This document shows, one piece after another, positions 24,406-36,573 of a stretch of 64,000 nt of DNA (position 1 is its first letter; each line of letters starts with the position of its first letter). The notes under the pieces are model-generated. The model was not told where the DNA came from. It did no database searches and saw nothing but the letters and a program-made list of their open reading frames with translations. The DNA lies in NCBI GenBank assembly GCA_030655755.1, contig JAUSOQ010000028.1, positions 1 through 64,000 of the forward strand. The letters are read 5' to 3'. Made by a program: the position numbers and the translations under genes. This stretch comes from Coriobacteriia bacterium (GTDB lineage Bacteria > Actinomycetota > Coriobacteriia > Anaerosomatales > Anaerosomataceae).

Positions 24406-25707
24406 CTAGTTTGCGATCGCCCGGGTCGCCTTCGCGGTGACCTGGGCGATCGCTTTTTGGATGGTGATCGTCGGGAACGTCGGCACACCACCGAGCACTC
24501 TCGCCACGCCATCCGTCACGACTGTTCTGACCCGCGCGGGACTGCCGAGATCGATCACCGCCTGGAGAGGGTTGCCGGTTTCGCCGATCCTCACCGCTAT
24601 CACGTCCGCGTTGTAGCCCGGCGCTAGCCGACCGAAACGGTTACCGAGGCCGAGGACCTCGGCCCCTGTCTCGGTCATCATCCTGATGAGCTGTGTGACG
24701 GTGAGCTGCGGCTCGAGCTCTCTGAGTGCACGCGCTTCAGCGAACAGGTCGAGGTCCGCGTTCGAAGCGGCCGAATCGGTTCCCAGCGCCATGCGGGCTT
24801 TCGCATCGAGCAGCGTGCGGATGGGGGGCCTTCCGTTGCCGAGGAATGCGTTCGAGCGGGGGCAGAGCACGACACCGCGGGCTTTCTCGGCAAGAAGATG
24901 AGCCTCGCCGGGCATGAGGTGCACGCAGTGTACGACGATCGCACCATCAAGGACGCCCAGATGGTCGAGGTAGTGGATCGCACCGGACCGGGGCGGGTGG
25001 AACCCGTGCGCGAGACGGCGCGCTTTCTCTGCGAAGGGGCCGTCACCGGTTGTAAGGAGTTGCAGCTCTGCGAGGGATTCGGCGGCGTGGATGGCGAAGG
25101 GGACATCAAAGCCATCCGCGACTTGTTTGACCGCGCGCAGGAGGTCGGGGCCGGAGGAGTAGGGAGCATGGGGCGATAGGCCGCAGCGCGTACGCGATGG
25201 GCACCGATCGCCGGGTATCGAGGGGAACTCGATCATCGCGAGTGCTTCGGGGAGCTCGGCAGGCGTGATGCCGAGGACCTCCCAGAAGAACGTCCCGCCG
25301 AGTCCGAGATCGCTCGCGGTGGCAGGCGATTCGGGTCCGTACACGATGTCTCCGACGACCGTCACTCCACCGAGCAGGCACTGTGCGGCACCCGCTGCGG
25401 CTGAGGCGGCGAAGTCGTTGCGGTCCAATGCGAGGATCGCGCGGGTGATGCGATCGATCCACGGGCTGAGCTCTCCTTCCGGAGGCACGATGCCCTGGAG
25501 CGCGGTGAGCGCAAGGTGTGTGTGGGCGTTCACGAGTCCCGGCATGATGATGCAACCCGGGTGGTCGCGCACGATCGCCTTCGGGTAGCGCGCGACGAGC
25601 GCGTCCTTTGTCCCCACGTCTTGTATGTGGCTGCCGTTCATGAAGACGGCGCCGTGCTCCAGCGTTTTGACGCCCGGGGTGATCGCCCAGTCGCCCGCTA
25701 CGATCAT
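24406..25707 (-). CDS. amidohydrolase, probable aminofutalosine (or MTA/SAH) deaminase
   Basis: The 433-residue amidohydrolase-superfamily protein carries VNAHTHLALTALQG, HAAESLAEL, the metal-ligand histidine in VHCVHL and the aspartate in ALGTDSAASN. The NAHTHL-LTAL-GI-PP pattern resembles MqnX-type deaminases that convert 6-amino-6-deoxyfutalosine to futalosine; SAH/MTA deaminases are the close alternative. The ATG at 25707 overlaps the stop of the MTA-phosphorylase-family gene, so the two are coupled. Nearby mqnA, mqnC and mqnE favour the menaquinone role. Confidence 0.68.
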   Translation of the reverse strand: MIVAGDWAITPGVKTLEHGAVFMNGSHIQDVGTKDALVARYPKAIVRDHPGCIIMPGLVNAHTHLALTALQGIVPPEGELSPWIDRITRAILALDRNDFAASAAAGAAQCLLGGVTVVGDIVYGPESPATASDLGLGGTFFWEVLGITPAELPEALAMIEFPSIPGDRCPSRTRCGLSPHAPYSSGPDLLRAVKQVADGFDVPFAIHAAESLAELQLLTTGDGPFAEKARRLAHGFHPPRSGAIHYLDHLGVLDGAIVVHCVHLMPGEAHLLAEKARGVVLCPRSNAFLGNGRPPIRTLLDAKARMALGTDSAASNADLDLFAEARALRELEPQLTVTQLIRMMTETGAEVLGLGNRFGRLAPGYNADVIAVRIGETGNPLQAVIDLGSPARVRTVVTDGVARVLGGVPTFPTITIQKAIAQVTAKATRAIAN

Positions 25708-26552
25708 TGCGGTTCCTCGGGAAGTCCCAGCAGGCTCGGCTTGCGCAGCTCCATACATCCGCACGCGGCATCCAGGTCCGCCTCGGCAACCGTATCGAGG
25801 ACACAGCGCGCGATCGTCTCGGACTCGTCGAAGAAGATCGACTCCATCTCGGCGTGTTCCCACTGCTTGACGACGCCTTCACCGTAGTTGACGACGATGT
25901 AGATGCCGGCGTAGCAGGCGCCGATGTCGCGGGCGAGGAAGACCTCGGGTGCGAACGACTGCCCGATGACGTCACCGCCCAGTCGCTTCATGTAGTCGAC
26001 CTCCGCAGGCGACTCGAAGCGCGGGCCGTCGGTGACGAGGTAGGTGCCGCGACGATAGACGCGAGTGAAGTGCGGACTTGCCGAGAGGTACAGATGCTTC
26101 GAGAGGTCGGGGCAGACCGGCTGACGCATGATCAGCAGGTGATCACCTACTATGTATATGTCTTGCTTCATCGTGAGGTCGATGAAGTCGCTGGGGATGA
26201 TCACGTCACGCGGATCGAGTAGGTGGTTGAGCGAGCCCACGCCACCGTCGGCCACGACCTTGCGGACTCCGGCCTCGGCAAACACCCAGAAGACCTGCAG
26301 AGAGGCGTCTGCGCGCTTCACACCGCGGCGCCAACCGTGCATCTTCACCGCGAGGACGTGTCGGATGCCGTGAGAACCCTCGACGCTGAAGTGCGTGAAG
26401 GCGGGAGAGCGCCCGAAGGGGGTGTCGAAGACGAGGTTCTTGGCAAGGATGTTGACGCGTTCGTCGGCGAGTCCCGCAGGGAACGCGAACGAGAGCGTGC
26501 CGCTTCCTCCGCAGATGCCGAACTCGGCCGCAGGTACCTTATCGGGCGCCAT
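25704..26552 (-). CDS. MTA phosphorylase-family nucleoside phosphorylase
   Basis: This 282-residue member of the purine nucleoside/MTA phosphorylase family has a GICGGSG start, the purine-site region TDGPRFESPAEVDYMKRLGGDVIGQS and NYGEGVVKQWEH. It would cleave the glycosidic bond of methylthioadenosine, methylthioinosine or a futalosine. Coupling to a deaminase gene suggests that the substrate is the deaminated form (methylthioinosine or futalosine), but sequence alone does not decide. It is part of the minus-strand block with NDH-2 and, further upstream, the mqn genes. Confidence 0.75.
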   Translation of the reverse strand: MAPDKVPAAEFGICGGSGTLSFAFPAGLADERVNILAKNLVFDTPFGRSPAFTHFSVEGSHGIRHVLAVKMHGWRRGVKRADASLQVFWVFAEAGVRKVVADGGVGSLNHLLDPRDVIIPSDFIDLTMKQDIYIVGDHLLIMRQPVCPDLSKHLYLSASPHFTRVYRRGTYLVTDGPRFESPAEVDYMKRLGGDVIGQSFAPEVFLARDIGACYAGIYIVVNYGEGVVKQWEHAEMESIFFDESETIARCVLDTVAEADLDAACGCMELRKPSLLGLPEEPQ

Positions 26553-26570
26553 CAGACTCCCCCCTCAGAT

Positions 26571-27842
26571 CTAGCGCTGCATTTTCAACATCTCACGGGT
26601 ACGGCGTACGGCCAGCAGGATCCCGCCCACCTGCAACCAGTACAGCACATAGGTGAGACGCTTCATGATGATGGCCGGTATCCCGGACAGGTTCAGGCCG
26701 AACATCCATCCGATTCCCCAGCGGGGGCCTGCGCTTACGAACTCGCCATGCATGCCCGACGGGAACGGTGTCGGTTGCTCGCAGCGCAATTCGCGCAGGA
26801 TGTTTTTAGCAGTATGTTCTGCTTCGCGGATGGCGAACTGCGCCAGCATCGGAATCGTGCGTCCGGTCTCGGTGTCGCGGAATGCGGAGATATCGCCTAC
26901 GACGTAGATGTCATCATAGCCAGGCGCCTTGCAGACCTCTGAGACTACCAGACGTCCGGAAGCGTCGGCTTCAAGGCCCCACTCAAGTGCACTCGGTTCG
27001 GCTTTCGCGCCGCCGCAGAAGACAAGTACCGATGAGTCGATGACGGAGCCGTTCTCAAGATGTACGGTGTCTCGCTCGACGCGGGAGACCATAGAACCGG
27101 TGATGAGTTCAACGCCGAGCTTGGCAAGGTGGCGCTTCGTACGCTCGCGGAGTTGTTGCGGAAGGTCGTAGAGGATGTCTGGCCGTCCCTCCACGAGTCG
27201 TATGCGGAGGTCGCTGCGGTCCAGGCCGAAAGTGTGTATGCGCTTGGGAAGCAGTTCCGCAAGGGTGCCGACGATCTCGATGCCGGTAGCTCCACCGCCG
27301 ATGACGGTGAACGACAGCGCGCGAGGCCGATCGATGGGGTCTAGCTTCGCGGCGACGCGAAACTGCACCTCACCGCGGCGCTGGAGCTCCTGCGCATCAG
27401 CGACCGACCACATGGTGACCGCATGTTCCGCGAGTCCCGGGACGGGCGGTACGAACGCGACTGCGCCGGTTGCAAGTACGAGGCGCCAGTAGTCCACTTC
27501 GCCTGTGGTCACACCGTGTGACCCGACCGTGACCGAATGACTCGCCGGGTTGACCGAGGTCACACGGTTGTAGCAGACGGTCACCGGCAGGTTCTTGAAG
27601 ACACGGGCAAGCCACAGCTCACAGAACTCCGCCCGAGCCGGACCGACGGCAACGAGGTCGAGTTCCGATAGCGCCTGCTGATGTGCGTTCGGTTCGATGA
27701 GCATGATCTCGACGTCGCTTCTACCCTTGAGCTTCCTGCCGAGGTTGACTGCGGCCGTCGTGCCTGCGTAACCGCCTCCCGCGATGACGATGCGCTTGCC
27801 GACACTCGGAGTTGCACAGGTTGCGCACGGTGCTTGGCGCAT
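26571..27842 (-). CDS. ndh: type II NADH dehydrogenase-like FAD oxidoreductase
   Basis: This 423-residue protein has two Rossmann nucleotide-binding motifs: IVIAGGGYAGTTAA for FAD near residue 19 and FTVIGGGATGIEIVG for NADH, followed by the second FAD signature DIYVVGDISAF. The C-terminus (MKRLTYVLYWLQVGGILLAV) is amphipathic, as in NDH-2 enzymes that sit on the membrane and reduce quinone. An unusual Cys-rich start (APCATCATP) is present. It is consistent with menaquinone reduction without proton pumping. Confidence 0.78.
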   Translation of the reverse strand: MRQAPCATCATPSVGKRIVIAGGGYAGTTAAVNLGRKLKGRSDVEIMLIEPNAHQQALSELDLVAVGPARAEFCELWLARVFKNLPVTVCYNRVTSVNPASHSVTVGSHGVTTGEVDYWRLVLATGAVAFVPPVPGLAEHAVTMWSVADAQELQRRGEVQFRVAAKLDPIDRPRALSFTVIGGGATGIEIVGTLAELLPKRIHTFGLDRSDLRIRLVEGRPDILYDLPQQLRERTKRHLAKLGVELITGSMVSRVERDTVHLENGSVIDSSVLVFCGGAKAEPSALEWGLEADASGRLVVSEVCKAPGYDDIYVVGDISAFRDTETGRTIPMLAQFAIREAEHTAKNILRELRCEQPTPFPSGMHGEFVSAGPRWGIGWMFGLNLSGIPAIIMKRLTYVLYWLQVGGILLAVRRTREMLKMQR

Positions 27843-28039
27843 GAAAACTCCTTTCGTAAGGTCCTTCGAGTAGGTACTTGAATCGTCTTGCAGCTAAGTT
27901 TGCATGAATAGCGGTTAGCGACACTTCTGAATCGCGCCGGATTCGGTGGAGACCCTGTTGCTGGAGCCCAATAATATCCGCCTTGTGCTACAGCCCGTCA
28001 AGCGATTGACGATCTTGGAGCAGCTAGTCTGCTGCTCAG

Positions 28040-29242
28040 TCAGAATCGCCGTACCTCGCGATACAGCGTGTCGCGCTGCACGGGCGTGAAGCCCGCGTCG
28101 GCGATGAGGCGCACCAGTTCCTCTCGGGCAAGCATGAACCTCGTACCTGCCGAGGCCACCACGTTCTCCTCGATCATCGTGGAGCCCATGTCGTTGGCGC
28201 CGAAGCAGAGCGCCACCTGCCCGATCTTGGGGCCCTGGGTCACCCAGGACGCCTGGATGTTGGTGACGTTGTCGAGGAAGAGTCGCGAGACTGCGAGCGT
28301 GCGCAGGTACTCCCAGCCGCTGGCGGCTTTGCCGGTGAACTCGCCTTCGGCGAGCTTGGTGTTGCCGGGCTGGAAGCTCCACGGGATGAACGCGCGGAAG
28401 CCCACGGCACCCTTCTCGACAGCCTCGTCCTGCACCTCGCGGACGCGCTGCATGTGCTGCACGCGGTCCTCGATGCTTTCCAGCCCGCCGAACATCATCG
28501 TGGCGGTGGTGGACATGCCGAGCTCGTGCGCCTCGCGCATCACGTCGAGCCATTCGTCGCTGGTGGCCTTCTTGGGGGAGACGTGGGAGCGCACGCTGTC
28601 CACGAGGATCTCGGCGCCGCCGCCGGGCAGCGAATCGAGGCCGGCGGCGCGCAGACGCTGCAGTACCTCGCGCGTGCTGATGTGTGAGACGCGTGCGATG
28701 TGCACCATCTCCGGCGGGCCGAAGCCGTGCACGTGGATGGGGTAGCGTTCTTTGAGCGCGCGCAGCATGTCCTCGTACCACTCGATACCGAGGTCGGGGT
28801 GCAGGCCGCCCTGGAACAGGATCGCGGTACCCTCGAGCGCCAGTGTCTCCTCGACCTTGGCGTAGAGTTCGTCAGGCTGCATGACGTAGGCGTCGTCATC
28901 TGCTGCGTCGCGGTAGAAAGCACAGAAGCTGCAGCCGCTCACGCAGACGTTGGTGTAGTTGACGTTGCGATCCACGATGAACGTGACCTCGCGCTCCGGG
29001 TGCAGCCGGTCGCGCATCTCCGTGGCCGCGGCACCCAGCACGAGGATGTCGGCGTACTCGAGGAGCTGCAGCGCTTCCTCGGCGGTGAGCCGATGCTCCC
29101 CTCGCGCAGTCGCGAACGCAAGCTCGTGAAGGGCCGGGGTAGGGGTCGTCGGCGAGTTCCGCAGCGTAGGCGCGGATGCGCCGGAGCGAGGACTGTCTGA
29201 GCCGCCGACTTCTACCCCGGCCCTCTTCTCACGCTCGCTCAT
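28040..29242 (-). CDS. mqnC: cyclic dehypoxanthinyl futalosine synthase
   Basis: This radical SAM enzyme makes the spiro-ring intermediate of menaquinone synthesis. The cluster motif C-x3-C-x2-C is seen as CVSGCSFCAF, and the family-specific LFQGGLHPDLGIEWYEDMLR, LPGGGAEI and FGANDMGSTMIEENVV are clear. The protein is 400 residues, with an N-terminal tail of about 45 residues; a shorter start is possible. The ATG overlaps the mqnA stop by four bases. Confidence 0.9.
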   Translation of the reverse strand: MSEREKRAGVEVGGSDSPRSGASAPTLRNSPTTPTPALHELAFATARGEHRLTAEEALQLLEYADILVLGAAATEMRDRLHPEREVTFIVDRNVNYTNVCVSGCSFCAFYRDAADDDAYVMQPDELYAKVEETLALEGTAILFQGGLHPDLGIEWYEDMLRALKERYPIHVHGFGPPEMVHIARVSHISTREVLQRLRAAGLDSLPGGGAEILVDSVRSHVSPKKATSDEWLDVMREAHELGMSTTATMMFGGLESIEDRVQHMQRVREVQDEAVEKGAVGFRAFIPWSFQPGNTKLAEGEFTGKAASGWEYLRTLAVSRLFLDNVTNIQASWVTQGPKIGQVALCFGANDMGSTMIEENVVASAGTRFMLAREELVRLIADAGFTPVQRDTLYREVRRF

Positions 29243-30069
29243 TCGCCGAACACCTCGATCGCCGGTACCGCCTCGAGCTGCCCGATTGCGGCCGCCTCAG
29301 CCAGATAACGTGCGAGCCCTTCACGGTAACGCGGCTGGAAGCGGAACTGCAGCGCATCGAAGTAGCTGCGGAACTTCTCGGCGGGGAACTGTTCCCAGCG
29401 CGCGGCGTAGGTGGCGATGTCGTCCAGATGCGCGCGGCAGTAGGTGAGCGAGCCGGAGAGCGCATCGGCGACAGTCTGCACCGCTTCCGGTTGCTCGGCC
29501 GCATAGCTGCGGCGCACAGCCCACACGGCGTAGACCATGGGCAGGCCGGTCCACTCGGTCCACACGGTCCCCAGGTCGTAGGCGAAAAGTCCCTCAGGCT
29601 GGTCCCAGTAGGCGCGCAGGGCCTCGTCGCCGATGAGTAGTGCGGCGTCGGCGTCGCGCAACATGGCCGGGAGGTCCGGCGGCATCTCGACGTAGGTGGC
29701 CGAGGCACCCCAGTGCTTCTCGATGAGTATGCGTGCGAGCACCTGCGATGTGCGCGAGGTGTCAGTGAGCGCGACGGTGCGGCCGGAGAGCTCGGTGGCA
29801 GGTACCTTTGAGATCAGGAGGATCGATTGCACCTTGCCGTCTGATGAGATGGCGATGTCGGGCAGCAGCACGAAGTCCTCCGCGTGCCGCGCGTACTCGA
29901 TGGCCGGGATGGGGGCCACGTCCAGCGTGCCGTCGATCAGTTCGCGCGCGAGGTCGGCGGGGTTCGCCTTCACCAAGTCGACGTCGAGCAGCACATCGTT
30001 TTTCACCATGCCGTAGTAGAGAGGCAGGCAGTTGATGAACTGGATGTGGCCGAGCCGCGGGCGGGCCAT
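29239..30069 (-). CDS. mqnA: chorismate dehydratase
   Basis: MqnA removes water from chorismate to give 3-enolpyruvoyl benzoate, the first futalosine-pathway step. The 276-residue protein has the periplasmic-binding-like fold of the family, with LGHIQFINCLPLYYG at the N-terminus and the conserved-looking IPAIEYAR and ALTDTSRTSQVLARILIE segments. It sits between mqnE (four-base gap) and mqnC (four-base overlap), so the three are one operon. Confidence 0.9.
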   Translation of the reverse strand: MARPRLGHIQFINCLPLYYGMVKNDVLLDVDLVKANPADLARELIDGTLDVAPIPAIEYARHAEDFVLLPDIAISSDGKVQSILLISKVPATELSGRTVALTDTSRTSQVLARILIEKHWGASATYVEMPPDLPAMLRDADAALLIGDEALRAYWDQPEGLFAYDLGTVWTEWTGLPMVYAVWAVRRSYAAEQPEAVQTVADALSGSLTYCRAHLDDIATYAARWEQFPAEKFRSYFDALQFRFQPRYREGLARYLAEAAAIGQLEAVPAIEVFGE

Positions 30070-30072
30070 CGG

Positions 30073-31179
30073 TTACTCTCCGTAGACGCGCACGACGTTA
30101 TAGAGTGTGTCGCGCTCCACCGCCACGTGCCCGGTCTCCTCGATCATCGCGACCAGGTCCTCTTTAGAGAGCGCCTCCGGTGTGGTGGCGCCCGCCATGT
30201 GCGTGATGCGCTCCTGAACCACGGTGCCGTCGAGGTCGTCGACGCCGAACGCGGTGGAGAGCTGCGCCACCTTCAGGCCGAGCATGATCCAGAACGCTTT
30301 GATGTGTGGGATGTTGTCGATCATCAGGCGCCCGATGGCGAGCGTCTTGAGGTCGTCGAAACCGGTCGTTGCCGGCAGGTCGGAGAGTTCAGTGTTGGCG
30401 GGATGGAACGCCAGCGGGATGAACGCGAGGAAGCCGCCGCTTTTGTCCTGCTGCTCGCGCAGCAAGATCATGTGGTCGATGCGCTCCTCGCGCGTCTCGA
30501 TGTGACCGTAGAGCATCGTGCAGTTGGTCTTGATGCCGAGCGAATGTGCCTCCCCGTGGATGCGTAGCCATACGTCGCTCTGGGTCTTCTTCTCCCATGC
30601 GGCTGCGCGCGTTCTGTCCGAGAAGATCTCGGCGCCTCCGCCGGGCAGCGCATCAAGGCCTGCCGCCTTAAGGTCGGTGAGGGTCTCGAGCGTGGACTTG
30701 TTGCCCATGATGGCGATGTGTTCGATCTCGACGGCGGTGAACGCTTGCACGATGACGTGCTTGGGCGCAGCTTCGCGAACACGGCGGACTATGTCGACGT
30801 AGAACTCATAGCTCCAGTCGGGGTGCAGGCCGCTCACGATGTGGATCTCGTACGCGCCGTCGGCCACGCCTTCACGTGTGGCTTCGGCCATGCTGTCCAG
30901 CGTCATCTCGTACGCGCCCTCTTCGCCCTTGCTGCGGGCGAACGCGCAGAACTTGCACCGGTTACGGCAGATGTTGGTGGGGTTGATGTGGCGGTTCACC
31001 ATGAAGTGCACATGGTCGCCGTTCTTGGCCTGGCGAACGTGGTCGGCCATCTGGCCGATGCCGAGCAGGTCGTTGCTTCCGTAGAGTGTGATGCCGTCTT
31101 CGCGGGTGAGGCGCGTGCCGGCCATGACCTTCTCGGCGATGGGAGCGAGCGCGGGATCGGTGAGATGGAATGTAGACAA
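30073..31179 (-). CDS. mqnE: aminodeoxyfutalosine synthase
   Basis: This radical SAM enzyme joins 3-enolpyruvoyl benzoate to SAM-derived adenosine. The cluster motif is CRNRCKFCAF. IHIVSGLHPDWSYEFYVDIVR, LPGGGAEIFSDRTR and NCTMLYGHIET are typical of MqnE rather than MqnC. I place the start at TTG 31179, six bases after GGAGGT; an in-frame ATG at 31203 would put that site inside the gene. The product is then 368 residues, the normal length. It leads the mqnE-A-C operon. Confidence 0.88.
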   Translation of the reverse strand: MSTFHLTDPALAPIAEKVMAGTRLTREDGITLYGSNDLLGIGQMADHVRQAKNGDHVHFMVNRHINPTNICRNRCKFCAFARSKGEEGAYEMTLDSMAEATREGVADGAYEIHIVSGLHPDWSYEFYVDIVRRVREAAPKHVIVQAFTAVEIEHIAIMGNKSTLETLTDLKAAGLDALPGGGAEIFSDRTRAAAWEKKTQSDVWLRIHGEAHSLGIKTNCTMLYGHIETREERIDHMILLREQQDKSGGFLAFIPLAFHPANTELSDLPATTGFDDLKTLAIGRLMIDNIPHIKAFWIMLGLKVAQLSTAFGVDDLDGTVVQERITHMAGATTPEALSKEDLVAMIEETGHVAVERDTLYNVVRVYGE

Positions 31180-31338
31180 GGGGATACCTCCATGCGTTTT
31201 CATGGGATCTTGGGTGACGCGACCTGCTGATTCTAGCACCGCTCCCCCGACTGGTGCAGCTGTCGCGGTGGCCGAGGCGTAGCGACTGGTGCGCGACGTC
31301 CCCTGGCGCGCCCGTCCCACACCTCGTACCCTGGACGC

Positions 31339-32745
31339 ATGCCTTCGCTTTCCGACATCGCCTGCGTCACCGCCGCCGAGCACGACATGCTGCCGACAGG
31401 CTCCGTGGTGCTCGCGCTCGTCTCAGGCGGCGCCGATAGCGTCGCGCTGCTACGCCTGCTTGCGGGCGGAGAGTTGGGCGGCGGTCTGCGTCTCTCTGTC
31501 CTGCACGTGAACCACATGCTGCGCGGTGAGGCGGCCGATGCCGATGAGGCGTTCGTCGAGGCACTCTGCGTGCAGCTCGGTATCGAGTGCCGGGTCGTGC
31601 GCTTCGATGTAGCCGCTCACGCCGAGACCGAAGGCCTCAACCTCGAGGACGCCGGTAGGCGCGTGCGCTACCGCTTCGCCTCAGACGAACTCGACGCACG
31701 CTGCATGGCAGCGGACGTCGCGCCGCTTCGCGGCCGGATCGCCGTGGCGCACACGCTCGACGACCAACTCGAGACGTTCCTGATGCGTTTGGTGACCGGC
31801 GCCGGCCCCGCCGGGCTGCGCGCCATCGCGCCGGTACGCGGCCGCATCGTGCGGCCACTGCTGGGCGGGCGACGCACCGAGGTCGTCGAGTACCTCACCT
31901 CGCTCGGCCAGTCGTGGTGCGAAGACGCTACTAATGCCGACACCTCGCGTTTGCGTTCCTGGGTCCGTCACGAACTCAAGCCGCTCGTCGAGCACGTGAA
32001 TCCGTCGTTCGACACCACACTGGAGCGCACCATACGACTACTCTCCGATGAGGACGAGTTCCTCTCGGAGATGGCCGAGGCCTTCAGCCACGACTTCGTC
32101 GAGCGCATCGATGGCGGCATCGCGTTCGATCGCGAGCATATGGCGTCTCTCTCTCGCGCGATGGCACGCCGCAGCGTGCGGCAGGCGCTGTTCCAAGCGT
32201 TTCCCGAGGCGTCCCGTCTTGAGTTCGAGCACATCGAAGCGATCGTGGACGGTCTTGGCGATGAGTCTTTCGCGCGCGATCTGCCCTTCGGTCTGCACGC
32301 GCGCACGGAGTACGGTAAACTCATGGTTTCCCGCAGGGGAGCTGTCGCTGCGCCTCTGGTACCATGCTTGCTCGAGGTGCCCGGTAGGTGCGACCTCGGT
32401 CGGTTCGGCGTCATCGAGGCGCGCCGCGCGCGTCTTGAAGAGGTGAACGACGATCCGCAGTATGCGTTCGTCGATGCTGTGACAGTCGGGGGGGCGCTCA
32501 CCGTTGACGGCCCTCATGAGGGCGATCGGTTCAAGCCTCTCGGGATGGAGGGCACCAAAAAGCTCTCCGATCTGTTCGTTGACGAGAAAGTGCCGAAGCG
32601 GCTGAGGGCTTCAACGCCTGTGGTACGGTACCGCGACCGGATCGTATGGGTCGTCGGACTCAGGCTCAGCGATGAGTTCAAGGTCACGTCGCAGACCTCA
32701 GAGGTACTGGAGTTGTGTTGGCGAAGGGAACAGACTAGTGGGTGA
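31339..32745 (+). CDS. tilS: tRNA(Ile)-lysidine synthase
   Basis: TilS puts lysine on C34 of the AUA-reading tRNA-Ile. The PP-loop ATPase motif [13 protein letters not shown] is near residue 30, followed by [23 protein letters not shown] and the [14 protein letters not shown] segment, all family hallmarks. At 468 residues it includes the C-terminal TilS substrate-binding domain. The gene is divergent from mqnE and followed by hpt and ftsH, the classical tilS-hpt-ftsH order of Gram-positive bacteria. Confidence 0.92.
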   Translation: MPSLSDIACVTAAEHDMLPTGSVVLALVSGGADSVALLRLLAGGELGGGLRLSVLHVNHMLRGEAADADEAFVEALCVQLGIECRVVRFDVAAHAETEGLNLEDAGRRVRYRFASDELDARCMAADVAPLRGRIAVAHTLDDQLETFLMRLVTGAGPAGLRAIAPVRGRIVRPLLGGRRTEVVEYLTSLGQSWCEDATNADTSRLRSWVRHELKPLVEHVNPSFDTTLERTIRLLSDEDEFLSEMAEAFSHDFVERIDGGIAFDREHMASLSRAMARRSVRQALFQAFPEASRLEFEHIEAIVDGLGDESFARDLPFGLHARTEYGKLMVSRRGAVAAPLVPCLLEVPGRCDLGRFGVIEARRARLEEVNDDPQYAFVDAVTVGGALTVDGPHEGDRFKPLGMEGTKKLSDLFVDEKVPKRLRASTPVVRYRDRIVWVVGLRLSDEFKVTSQTSEVLELCWRREQTSG

Positions 32746-32782
32746 CGGCGACAGGCCGTCACATGTGTCGAAAGGTGAGTGG

Positions 32783-33322
32783 ATGCACGCAGACGTCGAG
32801 AGCATCGTCTTATCCGAGGACGAGATCCAGCAGCGTGTCCGGGAGTTGGGCGCCGAGATAGCGGCCGACTACGAAGGGCGTTCGTTGCTGCTCGTTGCCG
32901 TTCTGCGCGGAGCCGCCCTTTTCGTAGCCGACCTTGCGCGCGCCATCGACGGTCCGGTGGAGATCGACTTCATGGCGGTCTCAAGTTACGGAAGCTCGAC
33001 GAAGTCCTCGGGTGTAGTGCGGATCCTTAAGGATCTGGATGAGACGATCGACGGGCGCGACGTGCTTGTCGTCGAGGATATCTTGGATACCGGTCTCACA
33101 CTGAAGTACTTGTTGCGTAACCTTGCATCGCGCAAGCCGCGCAGCCTGGAGGTCTGCACGCTGCTCTCCAAGACCGGTAAGCGGCGTGTGCCGATCGACT
33201 GCAGGTACATCGGGTTCGAGATACCGGATGAGTTCGTTATCGGTTATGGATTGGACTACGCCGAGCGGTATAGGAATCTACCGTACATAGGCGTTCTGAA
33301 ACCGGCGGTCTACTCCGTGTAG
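32783..33322 (+). CDS. hpt: hypoxanthine phosphoribosyltransferase
   Basis: This purine salvage enzyme is 179 residues long. The PRPP-binding signature [18 protein letters not shown] and the flexible-loop [11 protein letters not shown] are clear, and it ends as expected for the family. The ATG at 32783 follows AAAGGTGAG; the longer frame overlapping tilS is rejected. It lies between tilS and ftsH. Confidence 0.93.
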   Translation: MHADVESIVLSEDEIQQRVRELGAEIAADYEGRSLLLVAVLRGAALFVADLARAIDGPVEIDFMAVSSYGSSTKSSGVVRILKDLDETIDGRDVLVVEDILDTGLTLKYLLRNLASRKPRSLEVCTLLSKTGKRRVPIDCRYIGFEIPDEFVIGYGLDYAERYRNLPYIGVLKPAVYSV

Positions 33323-33345
33323 TCCGCCCCCAAGGGGTGTTGAGT

Positions 33346-35337
<1,992 letters not shown>

Positions 35338-35358
35338 GGCGCTCCGGGGGAGCTGCGA

Positions 35359-36564
35359 ATGACGGACAAGAGCGTGACGTGCGGCCAGGAAGGCGCATTC
35401 AATGTGCGTCGCCTTCTGTCTGTGCACAGGAGCTTTCTCTCCGGGAAGATGCCTCCGGTTGCATACCGACAAAGTGTACTTGTCTCTTCGTTGAACGAAG
35501 TCGCAGCTTCCGTTTCCGGTGCTCATGATCTTGGAGAGGTACCGGGGATAATCGTCGACGCTGCGAAACTCTTCACCGGTACCGAGAAGATCGTGCTGTA
35601 CCTGTTTGAGGACGATGAGATGTCGGGCAGTGTGAGCACCGAGGTGTTCGTGAGGGGCTCCAAGAACGAACATCTTGAGTCGTGGTGGGAGGAATGGCTG
35701 CCGCGGGTGATAGAGCGCGTCTTGACGGATGGTCGGCCATACGTCGAAACCGACCCTGTGGAGGGGGCCTGGGTGCTCGCAGTGCCGGTGCGCGTGAAGG
35801 ACCGGACACTCGGCGTGCTCTGTGCGATCAACTCCGTCAAACACCAGCTACGTGAAGAGCAGACGGCGTTCCTATCCATTCTTGCTGCGTTCGCGGCCAC
35901 ATCACTAGAGAACGCGAAACTTGCCGAGGAGAGTCGCTACTCGCTGCTCGCCAGTGAACGAGAGCGTATCTCTCGCGAGATGCACGATGGTATCGCGCAG
36001 GCGCTCTTCTCAATATCGCTTGGTCTCGAAGTGTGCAAGAAGAAGGTACATCGGAACCCAGACGCGGTGGCCAGGCAGCTAGATGAGATCCAGGATCTGC
36101 TGGGTGCCAGCATGGGAGAACTACGCAGGTACATCTACGATCTGCGTCCTGCCAAACTGCAGGAACTGGGACTGGTGGGAGCGATCGAGTACTGGCTCAG
36201 AGAGATAACACCGCCCGATAGGATGAAGGCCATGATCGAGCTCGGTGGTATCCCTCGCCCGCTTAGCGCGGAGGTCGAGGCATGTCTCTACCGGGTGGCC
36301 AGGGAGGCGGTGACGAATGCCGTGAAGCATGCCTCACCAACGCAGGTGCATGTGCGTATCGACTATGCTCCCGATTCGGTGACCCTCCTGGTGGAGGACG
36401 ACGGGCATGGTTTCGACGTGTGTTCCGCAACGGCCGAGAGCGAGAGCGGCGCCACAGTAGGGCTCCGGAGCTTGCACGAACGGGTTCGCAGCGCAGGTGG
36501 TGGGCTGGCGATCGACTCGGCGCCGGGGAACGGCTGCCGTCTGTGTGTGCGTGTTCCGTGCTGA
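35359..36564 (+). CDS. GAF-domain sensor histidine kinase (NarX/DegS class)
   Basis: The 401-residue protein has no obvious membrane helix. Residues 40-195 form a GAF domain (VPGIIVDAAKLFTGTEKIVLYL to TSLENAKLAEES). The HisKA_3 dimerisation helix follows, with the phosphorylated histidine in ERERISREMHDGIAQAL, then an HATPase domain with N-box AREAVTNAVKHA and G-boxes DDGHGFD and GLRSLHERV. It is a cytosolic sensor of an unknown signal. It is ten bases from the cognate regulator gene and upstream of the Tad pilus genes, which it may control. Confidence 0.88.
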   Translation: MTDKSVTCGQEGAFNVRRLLSVHRSFLSGKMPPVAYRQSVLVSSLNEVAASVSGAHDLGEVPGIIVDAAKLFTGTEKIVLYLFEDDEMSGSVSTEVFVRGSKNEHLESWWEEWLPRVIERVLTDGRPYVETDPVEGAWVLAVPVRVKDRTLGVLCAINSVKHQLREEQTAFLSILAAFAATSLENAKLAEESRYSLLASERERISREMHDGIAQALFSISLGLEVCKKKVHRNPDAVARQLDEIQDLLGASMGELRRYIYDLRPAKLQELGLVGAIEYWLREITPPDRMKAMIELGGIPRPLSAEVEACLYRVAREAVTNAVKHASPTQVHVRIDYAPDSVTLLVEDDGHGFDVCSATAESESGATVGLRSLHERVRSAGGGLAIDSAPGNGCRLCVRVPC

Positions 36565-36573
36565 GGAGATGAT

